NCBI GenBank assembly: GCA_040881985.1
Contig: JBBECE010000036.1
Span: 6,454 to 70,453, forward strand
Source: JBBECE01 sp040881985
GTDB lineage: Bacteria > Pseudomonadota > Alphaproteobacteria > Rhizobiales > Devosiaceae
Direction: 5' to 3'
DNA: 64,000 nt
Shown here: positions 25,495 to 34,162 of the stretch, in pieces
Position numbering within the stretch: position 1 is the first letter of the stretch
Layout: each line of letters starts with the position of its first letter
Made by a program: the position numbers and the translations under genes
The notes under the pieces: generated by a model
Database searches by the model: none
What the model saw: only the letters and a program-made list of their open reading frames with translations
Told to the model about the DNA's origin: nothing

Positions 25495-26792
25495 ACGAGA
25501 TCGTCCTCAACTTGCTCCTCGCCGTATTTCTGCTGGCCGCCAACGCCTTTTTCGTCGCCTCCGAATTCGCGCTGGTCAAAAGCAAGGGTTTCCGCATCGA
25601 CGCGCTGGCCGAGGAGAATCGTGTCGGCGCGCGCCTGTCGCAGCGCATGCAACGCAATGTCGAAGCCTATCTCGCCTGTTGCCAGCTCGGCATCACCATG
25701 GCCTCGCTCGGCCTGGGCTGGGTGGGCGAGCCGACCGTCTCGGCGATCCTGCTGCCGCTTCTCACCCCGCTCGGCATGCCGGCTTCGGCGGTGCATCTCA
25801 CCGCGTTCCTCGTCGGCTTTCTGGTCTTCTCCTCGCTGCATATCGTTGTCGGCGAACAGGTACCGAAGACCCTCGCTATCCGCGAGCCCGAGCCGGTGGC
25901 GCTGTGGATCGCCTGGCCGCTCCACATCTCCTACCTCGCCTTCTGGCCGCTCAATTGGCTTTTGAATTCGGCCTCGCGCTCGATCCTCAGAATGCTCGGC
26001 GTCAGGGAAGCGTCCCATCAGGACATCCTGACCGATGTCGAGATCGAGGGCCTGGTCGAGGTCTCGGCCGAGCACGGCAAGATGCCGGCGCGGCAGGCCG
26101 AATACATCCACAATGTCTTCCGGTTCGGCGAACTGGAAGTCGCCGACATTATGGTCCACCGCACCAGGATGACCGCGTTCGACGCCGACCTGCCGAAGCA
26201 GGAGCTAATCGCCGCCATCCTTGAGGTACCCCATACCCGCATCCCCCTCTGGCGCGGCAAGCAGGACAACATCGTTGGCGTCATCCACGCCAAGGATTTG
26301 CTGCGCGCCCTGATCAAGGCCGGGGGCGACATCGACAAGCTCGACCTCAACCAGATCACGGTGAAGCCCTGGTTCGTGCCGGAGACGACCTCGGTGCAAA
26401 CCCAGCTCAATGCCTTCTTGCGAACCAAGACCCATTTCGCCCTTGTCGTCGACGAGTATGGCGAGGTCGAGGGCCTGATCACGCTGGAGGACGTTCTCGA
26501 GGAGATCGTCGGGGACATATCCGACGAGCATGACGAGGTGATGGTCGGCGCCCGCAAACAGCCAGACGGCTCCTATCTCATCGACGGCTCGCTGCCGATC
26601 CGAGACCTCAACCGGGCGCTCGACTGGACGCTACCGGAAGACGAGGCGACGACGATCGCGGGCCTGGTGCTGCACGAGGCCAAACTCATCCCCGAGGTCA
26701 ACCAGACTTTCACCTTCCACGGTTACCGGTTCAAGGTCACCAAGAAGGAGCACAACCGCATCACTGAACTGCGGGTCAGCCGACAGGCCTGA
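25491..26792 (+). CDS. CNNM-type transporter/hemolysin family protein with CBS domains (CorC/HlyC-like)
   Basis: This 433-residue inner-membrane protein has an N-terminal DUF21/CNNM domain (about 1-190, several hydrophobic helices, starting NEIVLNLLLAVFLLAANAFF), then a CBS pair (VADIMVHRTRMTAFDAD and LVVDEYGEVEGLITLEDVLE), and a C-terminal CorC/HlyC domain. Family members export magnesium or affect divalent cation balance; the old hemolysin label is not supported by function. It forms an operon with aroK and aroB and ends in overlap with the antisense bolA gene. Confidence 0.93.
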   Translation: MNEIVLNLLLAVFLLAANAFFVASEFALVKSKGFRIDALAEENRVGARLSQRMQRNVEAYLACCQLGITMASLGLGWVGEPTVSAILLPLLTPLGMPASAVHLTAFLVGFLVFSSLHIVVGEQVPKTLAIREPEPVALWIAWPLHISYLAFWPLNWLLNSASRSILRMLGVREASHQDILTDVEIEGLVEVSAEHGKMPARQAEYIHNVFRFGELEVADIMVHRTRMTAFDADLPKQELIAAILEVPHTRIPLWRGKQDNIVGVIHAKDLLRALIKAGGDIDKLDLNQITVKPWFVPETTSVQTQLNAFLRTKTHFALVVDEYGEVEGLITLEDVLEEIVGDISDEHDEVMVGARKQPDGSYLIDGSLPIRDLNRALDWTLPEDEATTIAGLVLHEAKLIPEVNQTFTFHGYRFKVTKKEHNRITELRVSRQA

Positions 26793-27039
26793 CCTCGATG
26801 GCCAGGGCATGCAGCCCGGCCGAAAGCTCCTCGGCGAGGCAATCCATAATCGCCCGGTGCTGGGCAAGGCGGGTGAGCCCTTCGAGCGAAGCGGCGCTGA
26901 TCGTGACTCTGAAATGCGTCTCCCCGCCCGCCCGATAGCCCGCGTGCCCGCGATGGCTTTCGGATTCGTCAATCACATCGAGCGCTGAAGGCTCGAACGC
27001 GGCGCTCAATTTTGCTATGATGCTCGATCTTGTCGACAC
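26776..27039 (-). CDS. BolA family protein
   Basis: BolA proteins partner monothiol glutaredoxins in iron-sulfur handling and can bind DNA. The GTG at 27039 gives 87 residues; another GTG at 27084 would add 15 unlike residues. Family marks are DVIDESESHRGHAGYR, the invariant His in HFRVTI, and LTRLAQHRAIMDCLAEEL. The 3' end overlaps the convergent CorC-like gene by 17 bases. Upstream it is divergent from the DnaJ-like gene. Confidence 0.93.
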   Translation of the reverse strand: MSTRSSIIAKLSAAFEPSALDVIDESESHRGHAGYRAGGETHFRVTISAASLEGLTRLAQHRAIMDCLAEELSAGLHALAIEVRPVG

Positions 27040-27093
27040 GGCCGATTCCGGCAGCAGATTGAACGGCGGGCGCCCGCCAACCACTTAGTCTCC

Positions 27094-27726
27094 ATGAACC
27101 TCAATTCCAAGTTCTTCGATCGTATCAGGATACGCCGCCGCGACCCGGCGAGGCGCGCCGACGCGCCGCGCCCAAAATGCGCCTGGGACGGTTGCGCCCT
27201 GCCGGGCATCTACAAGGCGCCCCGCGGCCCCCGCAACGCGGGCCATTACCTGTTCTGCCTCGAGCATGTCCGCCAGTACAACAAGGACTACGACTATTTC
27301 GCTTCCATGAACCCCGAAGAGGTCGAGGAGCATATCCTCGCGAATGGCACTTCCTGGAGCGCGCGTCTCGACTTGGATTCCGGGGCGAGGCGCCGCCCCG
27401 AGGCGCCTCGCCCCGGCGGCTGGCGGCCCCGCGAATGGTCGGGCCGGTTGTTCAGCGACCCGTTCAACGTCTTCGCACGCTACGCCCGCGCCCAGGCCCG
27501 CAACCCCTTCCGCGAGCGCGAGCGGCGCCTGCACGAAGCCGACCGGCACGCCATCGAGATGCTCGGACTTGACGGGCGGCCTAACGGTGCCCAGATCAAA
27601 TCCGCTTACAAATCGATGGTGAAGAAGCACCACCCGGACGCCAACGGCGGCGACAAGGGCGCCGAGGAGCGGCTGAGGAACATCATCGCCGCCTATACGC
27701 ACCTCAAGGCCAAGGGCTTCCTCTGA
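27094..27726 (+). CDS. C-terminal J-domain (DnaJ-like) protein
   Basis: This 210-residue protein has a J-domain at the C-terminal end rather than the start, with the HPD motif in MVKKHHPDANGG (near residue 180), so it should stimulate an Hsp70. The N-terminal half has a cysteine-containing CAWDGCALPGIYKAPRG and YLFCLEHVRQYNKDYDYF, a possible metal-binding fold. Such proteins precede cobS in many Hyphomicrobiales; a link to the cobaltochelatase is conjecture. Confidence 0.9.
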   Translation: MNLNSKFFDRIRIRRRDPARRADAPRPKCAWDGCALPGIYKAPRGPRNAGHYLFCLEHVRQYNKDYDYFASMNPEEVEEHILANGTSWSARLDLDSGARRRPEAPRPGGWRPREWSGRLFSDPFNVFARYARAQARNPFRERERRLHEADRHAIEMLGLDGRPNGAQIKSAYKSMVKKHHPDANGGDKGAEERLRNIIAAYTHLKAKGFL

Positions 27727-27838
27727 GCCGGAAAACCCGGGCTCCGTGGCGTCTAGGCCCCAACACCGTTAGCTGCTAAGAAGCCGCCGGATTCCCGCCG
27801 CGGCAACTTGAAACGGCCCTTTCACCGAAAACCGGACC

Positions 27839-28816
27839 ATGAGCGAAGCCCTGAAACTGCCGACCCGCGATATCTCCGTCAAGGACGCCTTTGGCTTTGA
27901 CAGCGCGATGATCGTCAAGGGATTCGACGAGCCGGACGAACACGTCCCCGACTTCGATCCCGACTATCTCTTCGATCGGCAGACGACCCTGGCCATCCTC
28001 GCCGGCTTCGCCTTCAACCGCCGGGTGATGATCCAGGGCTATCACGGCACCGGCAAGTCGACCCATATCGAGCAGGTCGCCGCCCGCCTCAATTGGCCCA
28101 CAGTCCGGATCAATCTCGACAGCCACGTCTCGCGCATCGATCTCGTCGGCAAGGACGCGATCGTCATCCGCGAGGGCAAGCAGGTCACCGAATTCCGCGA
28201 TGGCATGCTGCCGTGGGCGCTGAAGAACAATATCGCGCTTTGCTTCGACGAATACGACGCCGGCCGGCCCGACGTGATGTTCGTCATCCAGCGGGTGCTC
28301 GAAGTCTCCGGACGCCTTACGCTCCTTGACCAAAACAAAGTCATCCGCCCGCATCCGGCGTTTCGCCTGTTTGCGACGACCAATACGATCGGGCTCGGCG
28401 ACACATCGGGACTCTATCACGGCACCCAGCAGATCAATCAGGGCCAGATGGACCGGTGGTCGATCGTCGTCACCCTCAACTATCTCTCCCACGACAAGGA
28501 GGAGGGAATCGTGCTTGCCAAGGCCAAGGCATATGACACCGAAGCCGGCCGCAAGATCGTCTCCAACATGGTCCGCGTCGCCGACCTCACCCGCTCAGCC
28601 TTCATGAACGGCGACCTCTCGACGGTGATGAGCCCGCGAACGGTGATCACCTGGGCCGAGAATGCCCAGATCTTCGGCGACGTCGGCATGTCGTTCCGGC
28701 TCACCTTTATCAACAAGTGCGACGAGCTCGAGCGGCCGGTGGTGGCCGAATTCTACCAGCGCGTTTTTGGCGAGGACCTGCCCGAATCGGCGGCCAACAT
28801 CGCCATCAGCGCCTGA
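27839..28816 (+). CDS. cobS: Cobaltochelatase subunit CobS
   Basis: CobS is the AAA+ ATPase that, with CobT, powers cobalt insertion by CobN in the aerobic cobalamin pathway. The 325-residue protein has Walker A GYHGTGKSTHIE, Walker B FDEYDAGRPDVMFV, and ATTNTIGLGDTSGLYHGT. Length is typical. It is followed within 10 bases by cobT. CobN is not in this window, and I see no cobalamin riboswitch in the 110-base upstream gap. Confidence 0.97.
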   Translation: MSEALKLPTRDISVKDAFGFDSAMIVKGFDEPDEHVPDFDPDYLFDRQTTLAILAGFAFNRRVMIQGYHGTGKSTHIEQVAARLNWPTVRINLDSHVSRIDLVGKDAIVIREGKQVTEFRDGMLPWALKNNIALCFDEYDAGRPDVMFVIQRVLEVSGRLTLLDQNKVIRPHPAFRLFATTNTIGLGDTSGLYHGTQQINQGQMDRWSIVVTLNYLSHDKEEGIVLAKAKAYDTEAGRKIVSNMVRVADLTRSAFMNGDLSTVMSPRTVITWAENAQIFGDVGMSFRLTFINKCDELERPVVAEFYQRVFGEDLPESAANIAISA

Positions 28817-28825
28817 TCCGCGCTT

Positions 28826-30712
28826 ATGGCCGGCCTCCCCAGCAAGTCCAACCGGCCGGACCCCACCGGCCCGTTCAAATCGGCGGTGGGCGCGACGGTG
28901 CGGGCGATTGCCGGGGTGCGCGAACTTGAAGTTGCGTTCACCGCCGACCGGCCGGTCCTGACCAAAGGCAAAGCCCGCCTCGCCTCGATCCCCCGCCAGC
29001 CGACCGCCCAAGATATCGCGGTCGCCCGCGGCCAGGGCGATTCGATGGCGATGCGGCTCGCCTGTCACGATGCCCGCACCCATCGCCGCTTCGCCCCGAA
29101 AGACGCCGACGCGCGCGCCGCGTTCGACGCGCTCGAACAGGCGCGAGTCGAATCGCTCGGCTGCCGGCGCCTGCCCGGCATGCGCGGCAATATCGGCTCA
29201 GCCATCGAGGACCGGCTGTTCCGCGCCAACCTCGGGGCGATCAGCGATATCGGCGACGCCCCGCTCGCCGAGGCGCTGGGGCTGGTGCTGCGCGAAAAAC
29301 TCACCGGCATGGCGATCCCGCCGAGCGGGGACCGGCTCGTCGGTTTCTGGCGCGCCGAGATCGAGACACGCGCCGGCACGGCGCTGGCGCGACTCGATCG
29401 CCTGCTCGACGATCAGGAAGCTTTCTCCCGCGGCGCTCGCGAGGTGTTGCGCGACCTCGACCTCGTCCCCGACGCCGATCCGTCGGAGGGCGACGGCGAG
29501 GAGGAGTCGGGCGAGGAGTCGAAATCCAACAAATCGACCGGCGACAGCCCCGACGGCGAAGAGAGCGAGACCGGGAGCGCCGAAGACGAGGCGAAATCGG
29601 GCGAGGCGCCGGGCGACGCCGACGAGACCGGCGAGGTCGACGGGCTCGACGCCGAGTGGGCCGAAACCGGGAAGGACGCCGGTGCCGAGACCGAAGGCGA
29701 CGAACCCCCGCCGTCTCCGCCCGATAGCTCGTCTGCCCGCGACTACCGCAACCTGCCGGACTACAAGATTTTCACCACCCGGTTCGACGAGATCGTTTCG
29801 GCGAACCAGCTTTGCCCGCCCGAGGAACTCGACCAGCTCCGCGCCCTGCTCGACCGGCAGCTCGAGCATCTGGCCGGCGCCGTGGCGCGGCTCGCCAACA
29901 AGCTGCAGCGCCGGCTCCTCGCCCAGCAAAGCCGCCGTTGGGAATTCGACCTCGAAGAGGGCACGCTCGACGCCGCCCGTCTCACCCGCGTCGTCACCGA
30001 CCCGCTCCAGCCGCTCTCGTTCAAGGCCGAGCGCGACACCGAGTTCCGCGATACGGTGGTGACGCTCTTGATCGACAATTCCGGCTCGATGCGCGGCCGG
30101 CCGATCACCATTGCGGCGATCTGCGGGGACATTCTCGCCCGCACCCTCGAACGCTGCGGAGTGAAAGTCGAAATTCTCGGCTTCACCACCCGCGCCTGGA
30201 AGGGCGGAAGGTCGCGCGAGGCCTGGATGCAAGCCGCCCGCCCCGCCAATCCGGGCCGCGTTAACGACATCCGCCACATCATCTACAAGAGCGCCGAGGA
30301 GCCCTGGCGGCACGCCAAGAAAAATCTCGGCTTGATGATGCGCGAAGGGCTGCTCAAGGAAAACATCGACGGCGAGGCACTGCTCTGGGCCCACAAGCGG
30401 CTCTTGGCCCGCCCCGAGAACCGCCGCATCCTGATGGTCATCTCCGACGGAGCGCCAGTCGACGATTCGACCCAGTCGGTCAATCAAGGCAACTATCTCG
30501 AGAACCACCTGCGGTTCGTCGTCGAGGACATCGAGACCCGCTCGCCGGTGCAGCTCATCGCCATCGGCATCGGCCATGACGTGACCCGCTACTATCGCCG
30601 AGCCGTAACCCTGCTCGACGCCGACGAACTCGCCGGAGCGCTTACCGACAACCTCGCGTCGCTCTTCGACGAGGAACCTTTCGCCCCGGTCCGCAGCCGG
30701 CGCGCCGGCTGA
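28826..30712 (+). CDS. cobT: Cobaltochelatase subunit CobT
   Basis: CobT is the second AAA-associated subunit of cobaltochelatase and carries a metal-binding vWA domain. The 628-residue protein has an N-terminal helical domain, a long acidic linker (about 210-305, rich in Glu, Asp, Gly and Ser), and the C-terminal vWA domain with the MIDAS motif DNSGSMRGRPIT near residue 420 and later MVISDGAPVDDST. Stop and next start overlap as TGATG. Confidence 0.97.
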   Translation: MAGLPSKSNRPDPTGPFKSAVGATVRAIAGVRELEVAFTADRPVLTKGKARLASIPRQPTAQDIAVARGQGDSMAMRLACHDARTHRRFAPKDADARAAFDALEQARVESLGCRRLPGMRGNIGSAIEDRLFRANLGAISDIGDAPLAEALGLVLREKLTGMAIPPSGDRLVGFWRAEIETRAGTALARLDRLLDDQEAFSRGAREVLRDLDLVPDADPSEGDGEEESGEESKSNKSTGDSPDGEESETGSAEDEAKSGEAPGDADETGEVDGLDAEWAETGKDAGAETEGDEPPPSPPDSSSARDYRNLPDYKIFTTRFDEIVSANQLCPPEELDQLRALLDRQLEHLAGAVARLANKLQRRLLAQQSRRWEFDLEEGTLDAARLTRVVTDPLQPLSFKAERDTEFRDTVVTLLIDNSGSMRGRPITIAAICGDILARTLERCGVKVEILGFTTRAWKGGRSREAWMQAARPANPGRVNDIRHIIYKSAEEPWRHAKKNLGLMMREGLLKENIDGEALLWAHKRLLARPENRRILMVISDGAPVDDSTQSVNQGNYLENHLRFVVEDIETRSPVQLIAIGIGHDVTRYYRRAVTLLDADELAGALTDNLASLFDEEPFAPVRSRRAG

Positions 30713-31704
30713 TGCGAACTCCCCTCACCCTGGCCCTGGCGCTAACGATGCTCACGGCTATGCCCGTGCCCGCCGCCGAGATCGAAATCGTCTCCCGGCC
30801 GATCGCCAGCTTCGGCGGCGCGGCGGTCGGCGAGCCGGTCGAGAAACTTATCTGGCGCGGCGGGCTGGAACTCTCCTCGACCGATCCGGATTTCGGCGGG
30901 CTCTCCGATCTCGCCTTCACCGGCGCCGAGGGCGAGCTGGTGATGGTCTCCGACAGCGGTTATTTCGTCTCGGCGCGCTTGATCGCCGACGCGGCTGGCA
31001 CGCCCATGGCACTGGCCGGTGGAAGGATCGACTCCATCCGGGATTCGAGCGGCCGGAACCTCCCCACGCCGTTCTCGCGCGACGCCGAGGCGGCCTCGGT
31101 CATCCTGCGCGACGGCGTTCCCGCCGCCCTGCGCATAGGTTTCGAAAACCTGACCCGCGTCGCCGACTACGACCTCGTCAACGGACGGCCCGAGGGACCC
31201 GCCCGCGAAGTCGCGATCCCCGACTGGCTGAGCCGCACCCGCACCAACGAGGCCCTTGAGGCGCTCTGCATCGCCACGCCCGCCTCCCCGGTTGCCGGCT
31301 CGACGTTGCTGATCACCGAAAATGTCGAGGCCGACGACGGCACCAGTGCCGCTTTCATGCTCGGCCGGCAAGATCGCGGCCCGGTTAGCGTCACCCGCAG
31401 CCCCGGCCTCAGCCCAACCGCCTGCGCCTTCGGCCCGGACGGCGAGCTCTATATCCTCGAGCGCGGCATCGCGCTCTTCTCTTTCCGCATGCAGCTGCGG
31501 CGGGTGCCGGCCGCCGCCATTGCCCCCGGCGCGACCCTTGACGGCGAAGTCCTGCTTGGCGCCGCGGGCGGGGAAATCGACAATATGGAGGGACTGACGG
31601 CAACGGTCGGCGCCGAAGGCGAAACGGTTTTGACGCTCCTCTCCGACAACAATTTCAACGACTGGGAACGGACCCTGCTCTTGCAGTTCTCGGTGCCGCG
31701 CTAG
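30712..31704 (+). CDS. Exported esterase-like phytase-domain protein
   Basis: This 330-residue protein has a signal peptide (MRTPLTLALALTMLTAMPV, cleavage near PAAEIE) and an esterase-like phytase domain: GGLSDLAFTGAEGELVMVSD, NEALEALCIATPAS and DNMEGLTATVGAEGE, with a final LLSDNNFN. The Asp/Glu-rich propeller suggests a calcium-dependent phosphoesterase, but the substrate is not known. It starts within the cobT stop codon, an arrangement common in Hyphomicrobiales. Confidence 0.88.
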   Translation: MRTPLTLALALTMLTAMPVPAAEIEIVSRPIASFGGAAVGEPVEKLIWRGGLELSSTDPDFGGLSDLAFTGAEGELVMVSDSGYFVSARLIADAAGTPMALAGGRIDSIRDSSGRNLPTPFSRDAEAASVILRDGVPAALRIGFENLTRVADYDLVNGRPEGPAREVAIPDWLSRTRTNEALEALCIATPASPVAGSTLLITENVEADDGTSAAFMLGRQDRGPVSVTRSPGLSPTACAFGPDGELYILERGIALFSFRMQLRRVPAAAIAPGATLDGEVLLGAAGGEIDNMEGLTATVGAEGETVLTLLSDNNFNDWERTLLLQFSVPR

Positions 31705-32339
31705 GCGCGCCCCGCAAGCACCCGATCCTCGATCAGCCGCCGCAGCGCCCCGTAGGGCGCCAGCATTGCCAGCGCCATCAAGAGTTTGACGATGAAGTCG
31801 CCGGCGGCGAGCGACACCCAGAGCGGGGTCTCCCCGCCGACCGACAGAAAGCTCACCGTCAAGCCCAGCGAGCCGTCGGGGGTGTTGAACAAGGCGTCGA
31901 TCCCGGCGAAGGCCGGCGCGAAGGCGATGCCGAAAAAGATCAGAGTGTCGAGCGCCGACGACACCAGCGAGGAATAGAGCGGCGCCTGCCACCACGGGCT
32001 GCGCCGCAACCGGTCAAAGATCGAAATATCGAGGAATTGCGCAATCAAAAACGCCGAGCCTGAGGCGAGCGCAATGCGCGGGGTGGCGAGCGCAATCGAC
32101 AGCACGACCGCGATCGCAAAGCCCGCGATCACCACCCATCGCGCTCCGGCAGGACCGAAATGCCGATTGGTCAGATCGCCAACGAGGAACGCCACCGGAT
32201 AGGTGAACGCGCTCCAGGTCAGCGTCTCCCCGAGATCGACCCCGAAAAGCGCGACGGCGACCGGATATTGAACAAGGAAATTGGAAGCCGCGATGACCGC
32301 GACCATGGCCGCGACCGCTACCGCAAGGCGAGCGAGCAT
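31701..32339 (-). CDS. Queuosine precursor transporter (YhhQ/VUT family)
   Basis: This 212-residue polytopic membrane protein of the VUT/YhhQ family imports queuosine precursors such as preQ0 or preQ1 in E. coli. Family marks are FTYPVAFLVGDLTNRHFGP and SGSAFLIAQFLDISIFDRL. About six hydrophobic helices are visible. Its last bases overlap the convergent phytase-like gene. A hairpin (32360-32388) lies just before its ribosome site AGAGGAG; it does not look like a known preQ1 riboswitch. Confidence 0.92.
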   Translation of the reverse strand: MLARLAVAVAAMVAVIAASNFLVQYPVAVALFGVDLGETLTWSAFTYPVAFLVGDLTNRHFGPAGARWVVIAGFAIAVVLSIALATPRIALASGSAFLIAQFLDISIFDRLRRSPWWQAPLYSSLVSSALDTLIFFGIAFAPAFAGIDALFNTPDGSLGLTVSFLSVGGETPLWVSLAAGDFIVKLLMALAMLAPYGALRRLIEDRVLAGRA

Positions 32340-32359
32340 GAAATGCTCTCCTCTGAGAA

Positions 32360-32388
32360 CCCGCCAACCGGCATCAGACCGGCGCGGG
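32360..32388 (-). other. Hairpin between rpmB and the queuosine-precursor transporter
   Basis: On the minus strand CCCGC-g-CCGG pairs with CCGG-ttg-GCGGG around a 7-base loop. It is in the 69-base gap, directly before the AGAGGAG site of the transporter. It could mark the rpmB transcript end, though no T-run follows, or modulate translation. Confidence 0.4.
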
Positions 32389-32408
32389 ACAAATCCCCTG
32401 AACCTCGA

Positions 32409-32699
32409 TCAGGCCGCAGCGGTGAGTGCGTGTCGGACCTGCTTCTTCAGCGCCAATGCGCGCTTCGACAGGTCGGCATCGGCCGCCTTCAGGAGGAAGG
32501 CGTCAAGCCCGCCGCGATGCTCGACGCTGCGCAACGCATTCGCCGAGATTCGCATCCTGATCGAGGTACCGAGTACATCCGAGAGCAGAGTCACCGAGAC
32601 GAGGTGCGGCCGGAATTTGCGCCGCGTCCGGTTGAGCGCGTGGCTGACCTTGTTGCCGCTCATCACGCCCTTGCCGGTAAGCTCGCAACGCCGTGCCAT
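32409..32699 (-). CDS. rpmB: 50S ribosomal protein L28
   Basis: This is a structural protein of the large ribosomal subunit. The 96-residue form starts MARRCELTGKGVMSGNKVSH and has RRKFRPHLVSVTL and RISANALRSVEHRGGLDAFL. Length is typical of alphaproteobacteria, which carry a longer C-terminus than E. coli. It has its own promoter at 32781-32809 and is divergent from the DUF3108 gene, a conserved arrangement. Confidence 0.97.
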   Translation of the reverse strand: MARRCELTGKGVMSGNKVSHALNRTRRKFRPHLVSVTLLSDVLGTSIRMRISANALRSVEHRGGLDAFLLKAADADLSKRALALKKQVRHALTAAA

Positions 32700-32780
32700 G
32701 ATCGCGTGTCCTGTCGTCAAAGCCGGACCCCTGGGCAATCGCTGCGCCCCGGCGGTCCGGTGGTGGCTGAATTCCGCGCT

Positions 32781-32809
32781 TGGATAGAGCGGCCAAGCCT
32801 GCCCGTCAA
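32781..32809 (-). promoter_or_regulatory. Sigma-70-type promoter for rpmB
   Basis: On the minus strand TTGACG (32804-32809) and TATCCA (32781-32786) are 17 bases apart. A transcript would start near 32774, leaving a leader of about 75 bases before rpmB. Confidence 0.6.
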
Positions 32810-32955
32810 GGGTTGGCGGGGTACGCCCTGGCACCTTGCAACCACCGGTCCGAACGGCCAATCTGCCCGCCGCAGGCGATTCGCCGCGGGCGGGAGGGGC
32901 CCTTCTCGCCGCATTTCGGGAGCGAGCATCAGTCTTGGCCGTCTCATCGCGCGCC

Positions 32956-33744
32956 ATGAGCCGCGCTTACCCAACTCTCCTGATCGCGGTCCTTGCCCCC
33001 CTGCTGCCGACGGACGCCGCCGCCGCGCCCTTCTTCGTCACCGGCTCCTATGTGATCACGCTGCGCGGCATCAACATCGCCGAGGCCGAAATCGGGTTTT
33101 CGGACGACGGCGAGACCTATCGGGTGGCGATCAACGGCACCGTCGCGGGCGTCGCAACGCTGGTGGCCAGCGGCACCGCTTCGCTCAGTTCGGCCGGACG
33201 CAGCCGGCCAGGCGGGCTCCTCAGCGACAGCTTTTCGCTGATGACCCGCACCGAGGTCGAAACCTTCTCTCTCGGCTACGAGGCGCGCAACGGACGGGTG
33301 ACCTCCGAAATGGTCAACCCGCCTTTGCCGGCCGAAGCCGACCGGGTGCCGGTGGTGGCGAGCCACCGCATCGGGATCAACGATCCGATCGCCGCCTTCC
33401 TGCTCAGGGCCGACGATCTGCAACCCGCCCTCTGCATCCGCACTCTCAAGGTCTATACCGGCATCGAGCGTTACGACATGGACCTCTCGTATCTGGCGAA
33501 CCAGGTCGCGACCTCGACCCGTACCGGCTATCAGGGCCCGGTGATCCTTTGCTCGATCCGCTACCGGCCGATCTCCGGCCATTTCGTCAATTCGGAATCG
33601 ACCGCCTATCTCGCCCGGTCGGAGCGGTTCCTGATCTGGTACGCTCCGCTCGGGACCACCGGCTTCGTCTTTCCCTATCGAATGATCATGGGCACTGCCT
33701 TCGGCGACCTGTCGATGGTGCTGACCGGCCTCGAAGGCGTCTGA
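32956..33744 (+). CDS. DUF3108 domain-containing exported protein
   Basis: This 262-residue protein has a signal peptide (MSRAYPTLLIAVLAPLL, cleavage near DAAAA) and then the DUF3108 domain: GSYVITLRGINIAEAEIGFS, a beta-rich stretch, and RYRPISGHFVNSE. The family is thought to be periplasmic and structurally LolA-like, but function is unproven. In Hyphomicrobiales it usually lies between rpmB and the SUV3-like helicase gene, as here. An upstream in-frame ATG (32836) would overlap the rpmB promoter region and bury the signal peptide. Confidence 0.88.
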   Translation: MSRAYPTLLIAVLAPLLPTDAAAAPFFVTGSYVITLRGINIAEAEIGFSDDGETYRVAINGTVAGVATLVASGTASLSSAGRSRPGGLLSDSFSLMTRTEVETFSLGYEARNGRVTSEMVNPPLPAEADRVPVVASHRIGINDPIAAFLLRADDLQPALCIRTLKVYTGIERYDMDLSYLANQVATSTRTGYQGPVILCSIRYRPISGHFVNSESTAYLARSERFLIWYAPLGTTGFVFPYRMIMGTAFGDLSMVLTGLEGV

Positions 33745-33994
33745 AGCACGCCTCGAGCTGGCGTCGCCGTGCCGTTCCGGCACGTCAACTGGTCTTTTGC
33801 CAACAAGACGGTGCAATGCCCCCAGCCGCCGGAGCCTGATAGATTAATCGCGCCGGGACGACCGTCGCTGACGCCGTTCACCGGTCAGCAACGAACGGCT
33901 TGAATTTACCCGAACGCAACCAAGATGAACGGAAATGGCCCGGTGCGGCTCCAAAATATCGCGTCGCGTCGGGTGATTGCGGTGCGCGCCCCAC

Positions 33995-34018
33995 TTCACT
34001 ACCACATAGGGTGGTGAA
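33995..34018. repeat. Inverted repeat, operator-like
   Basis: TTCACTACC (33995-34003) and GGTGGTGAA (34010-34018) are inverted copies matching at 8 of 9 positions, with a 6-base spacer. Size and symmetry suit a dimeric regulator site, but no regulator can be named. Confidence 0.4.
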
Positions 34019-34112
34019 CAGGACCGGATTGCCAACTTCGCAGCGATTCGGTCCGAGTTTGTTCTTGGTTCGTATCAGAAGTGAATCCAGCCGGGCGAAA
34101 CCGGCATCGTCC

Positions 34113-34129
34113 TGTCCCCGTTCGGGACA
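34113..34129 (+). other. Hairpin in the helicase leader
   Basis: TGTCCC pairs perfectly with GGGACA around CGTTC, about 35 bases before the helicase start codon. No T-run follows. Confidence 0.4.
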
Positions 34130-34162
34130 ATCCCCCGCCCGGTCCTGAGATAAGGACGACCA

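Larger units (their letters stand above)
33745..34162. other. 418-base gap between DUF3108 and the helicase gene, no gene seen
   Basis: No open frame here looks like a protein. Base composition is a little lower in GC around 33840-34080. Two structures are visible: an inverted repeat at 33995-34018 and a small hairpin at 34113-34129. The helicase start at 34163 follows ATAAGGACG, a usable ribosome site. Confidence 0.6.

Noticed and set aside
27727..27838. Cobalamin riboswitch ahead of cobS
   Set aside because: The 112-base gap lacks the B12-box and is too short for the full element.
32340..32408. preQ1 riboswitch ahead of the queuosine-precursor transporter
   Set aside because: A hairpin is present, but the pseudoknot and A-rich tail of the known preQ1 classes are not.
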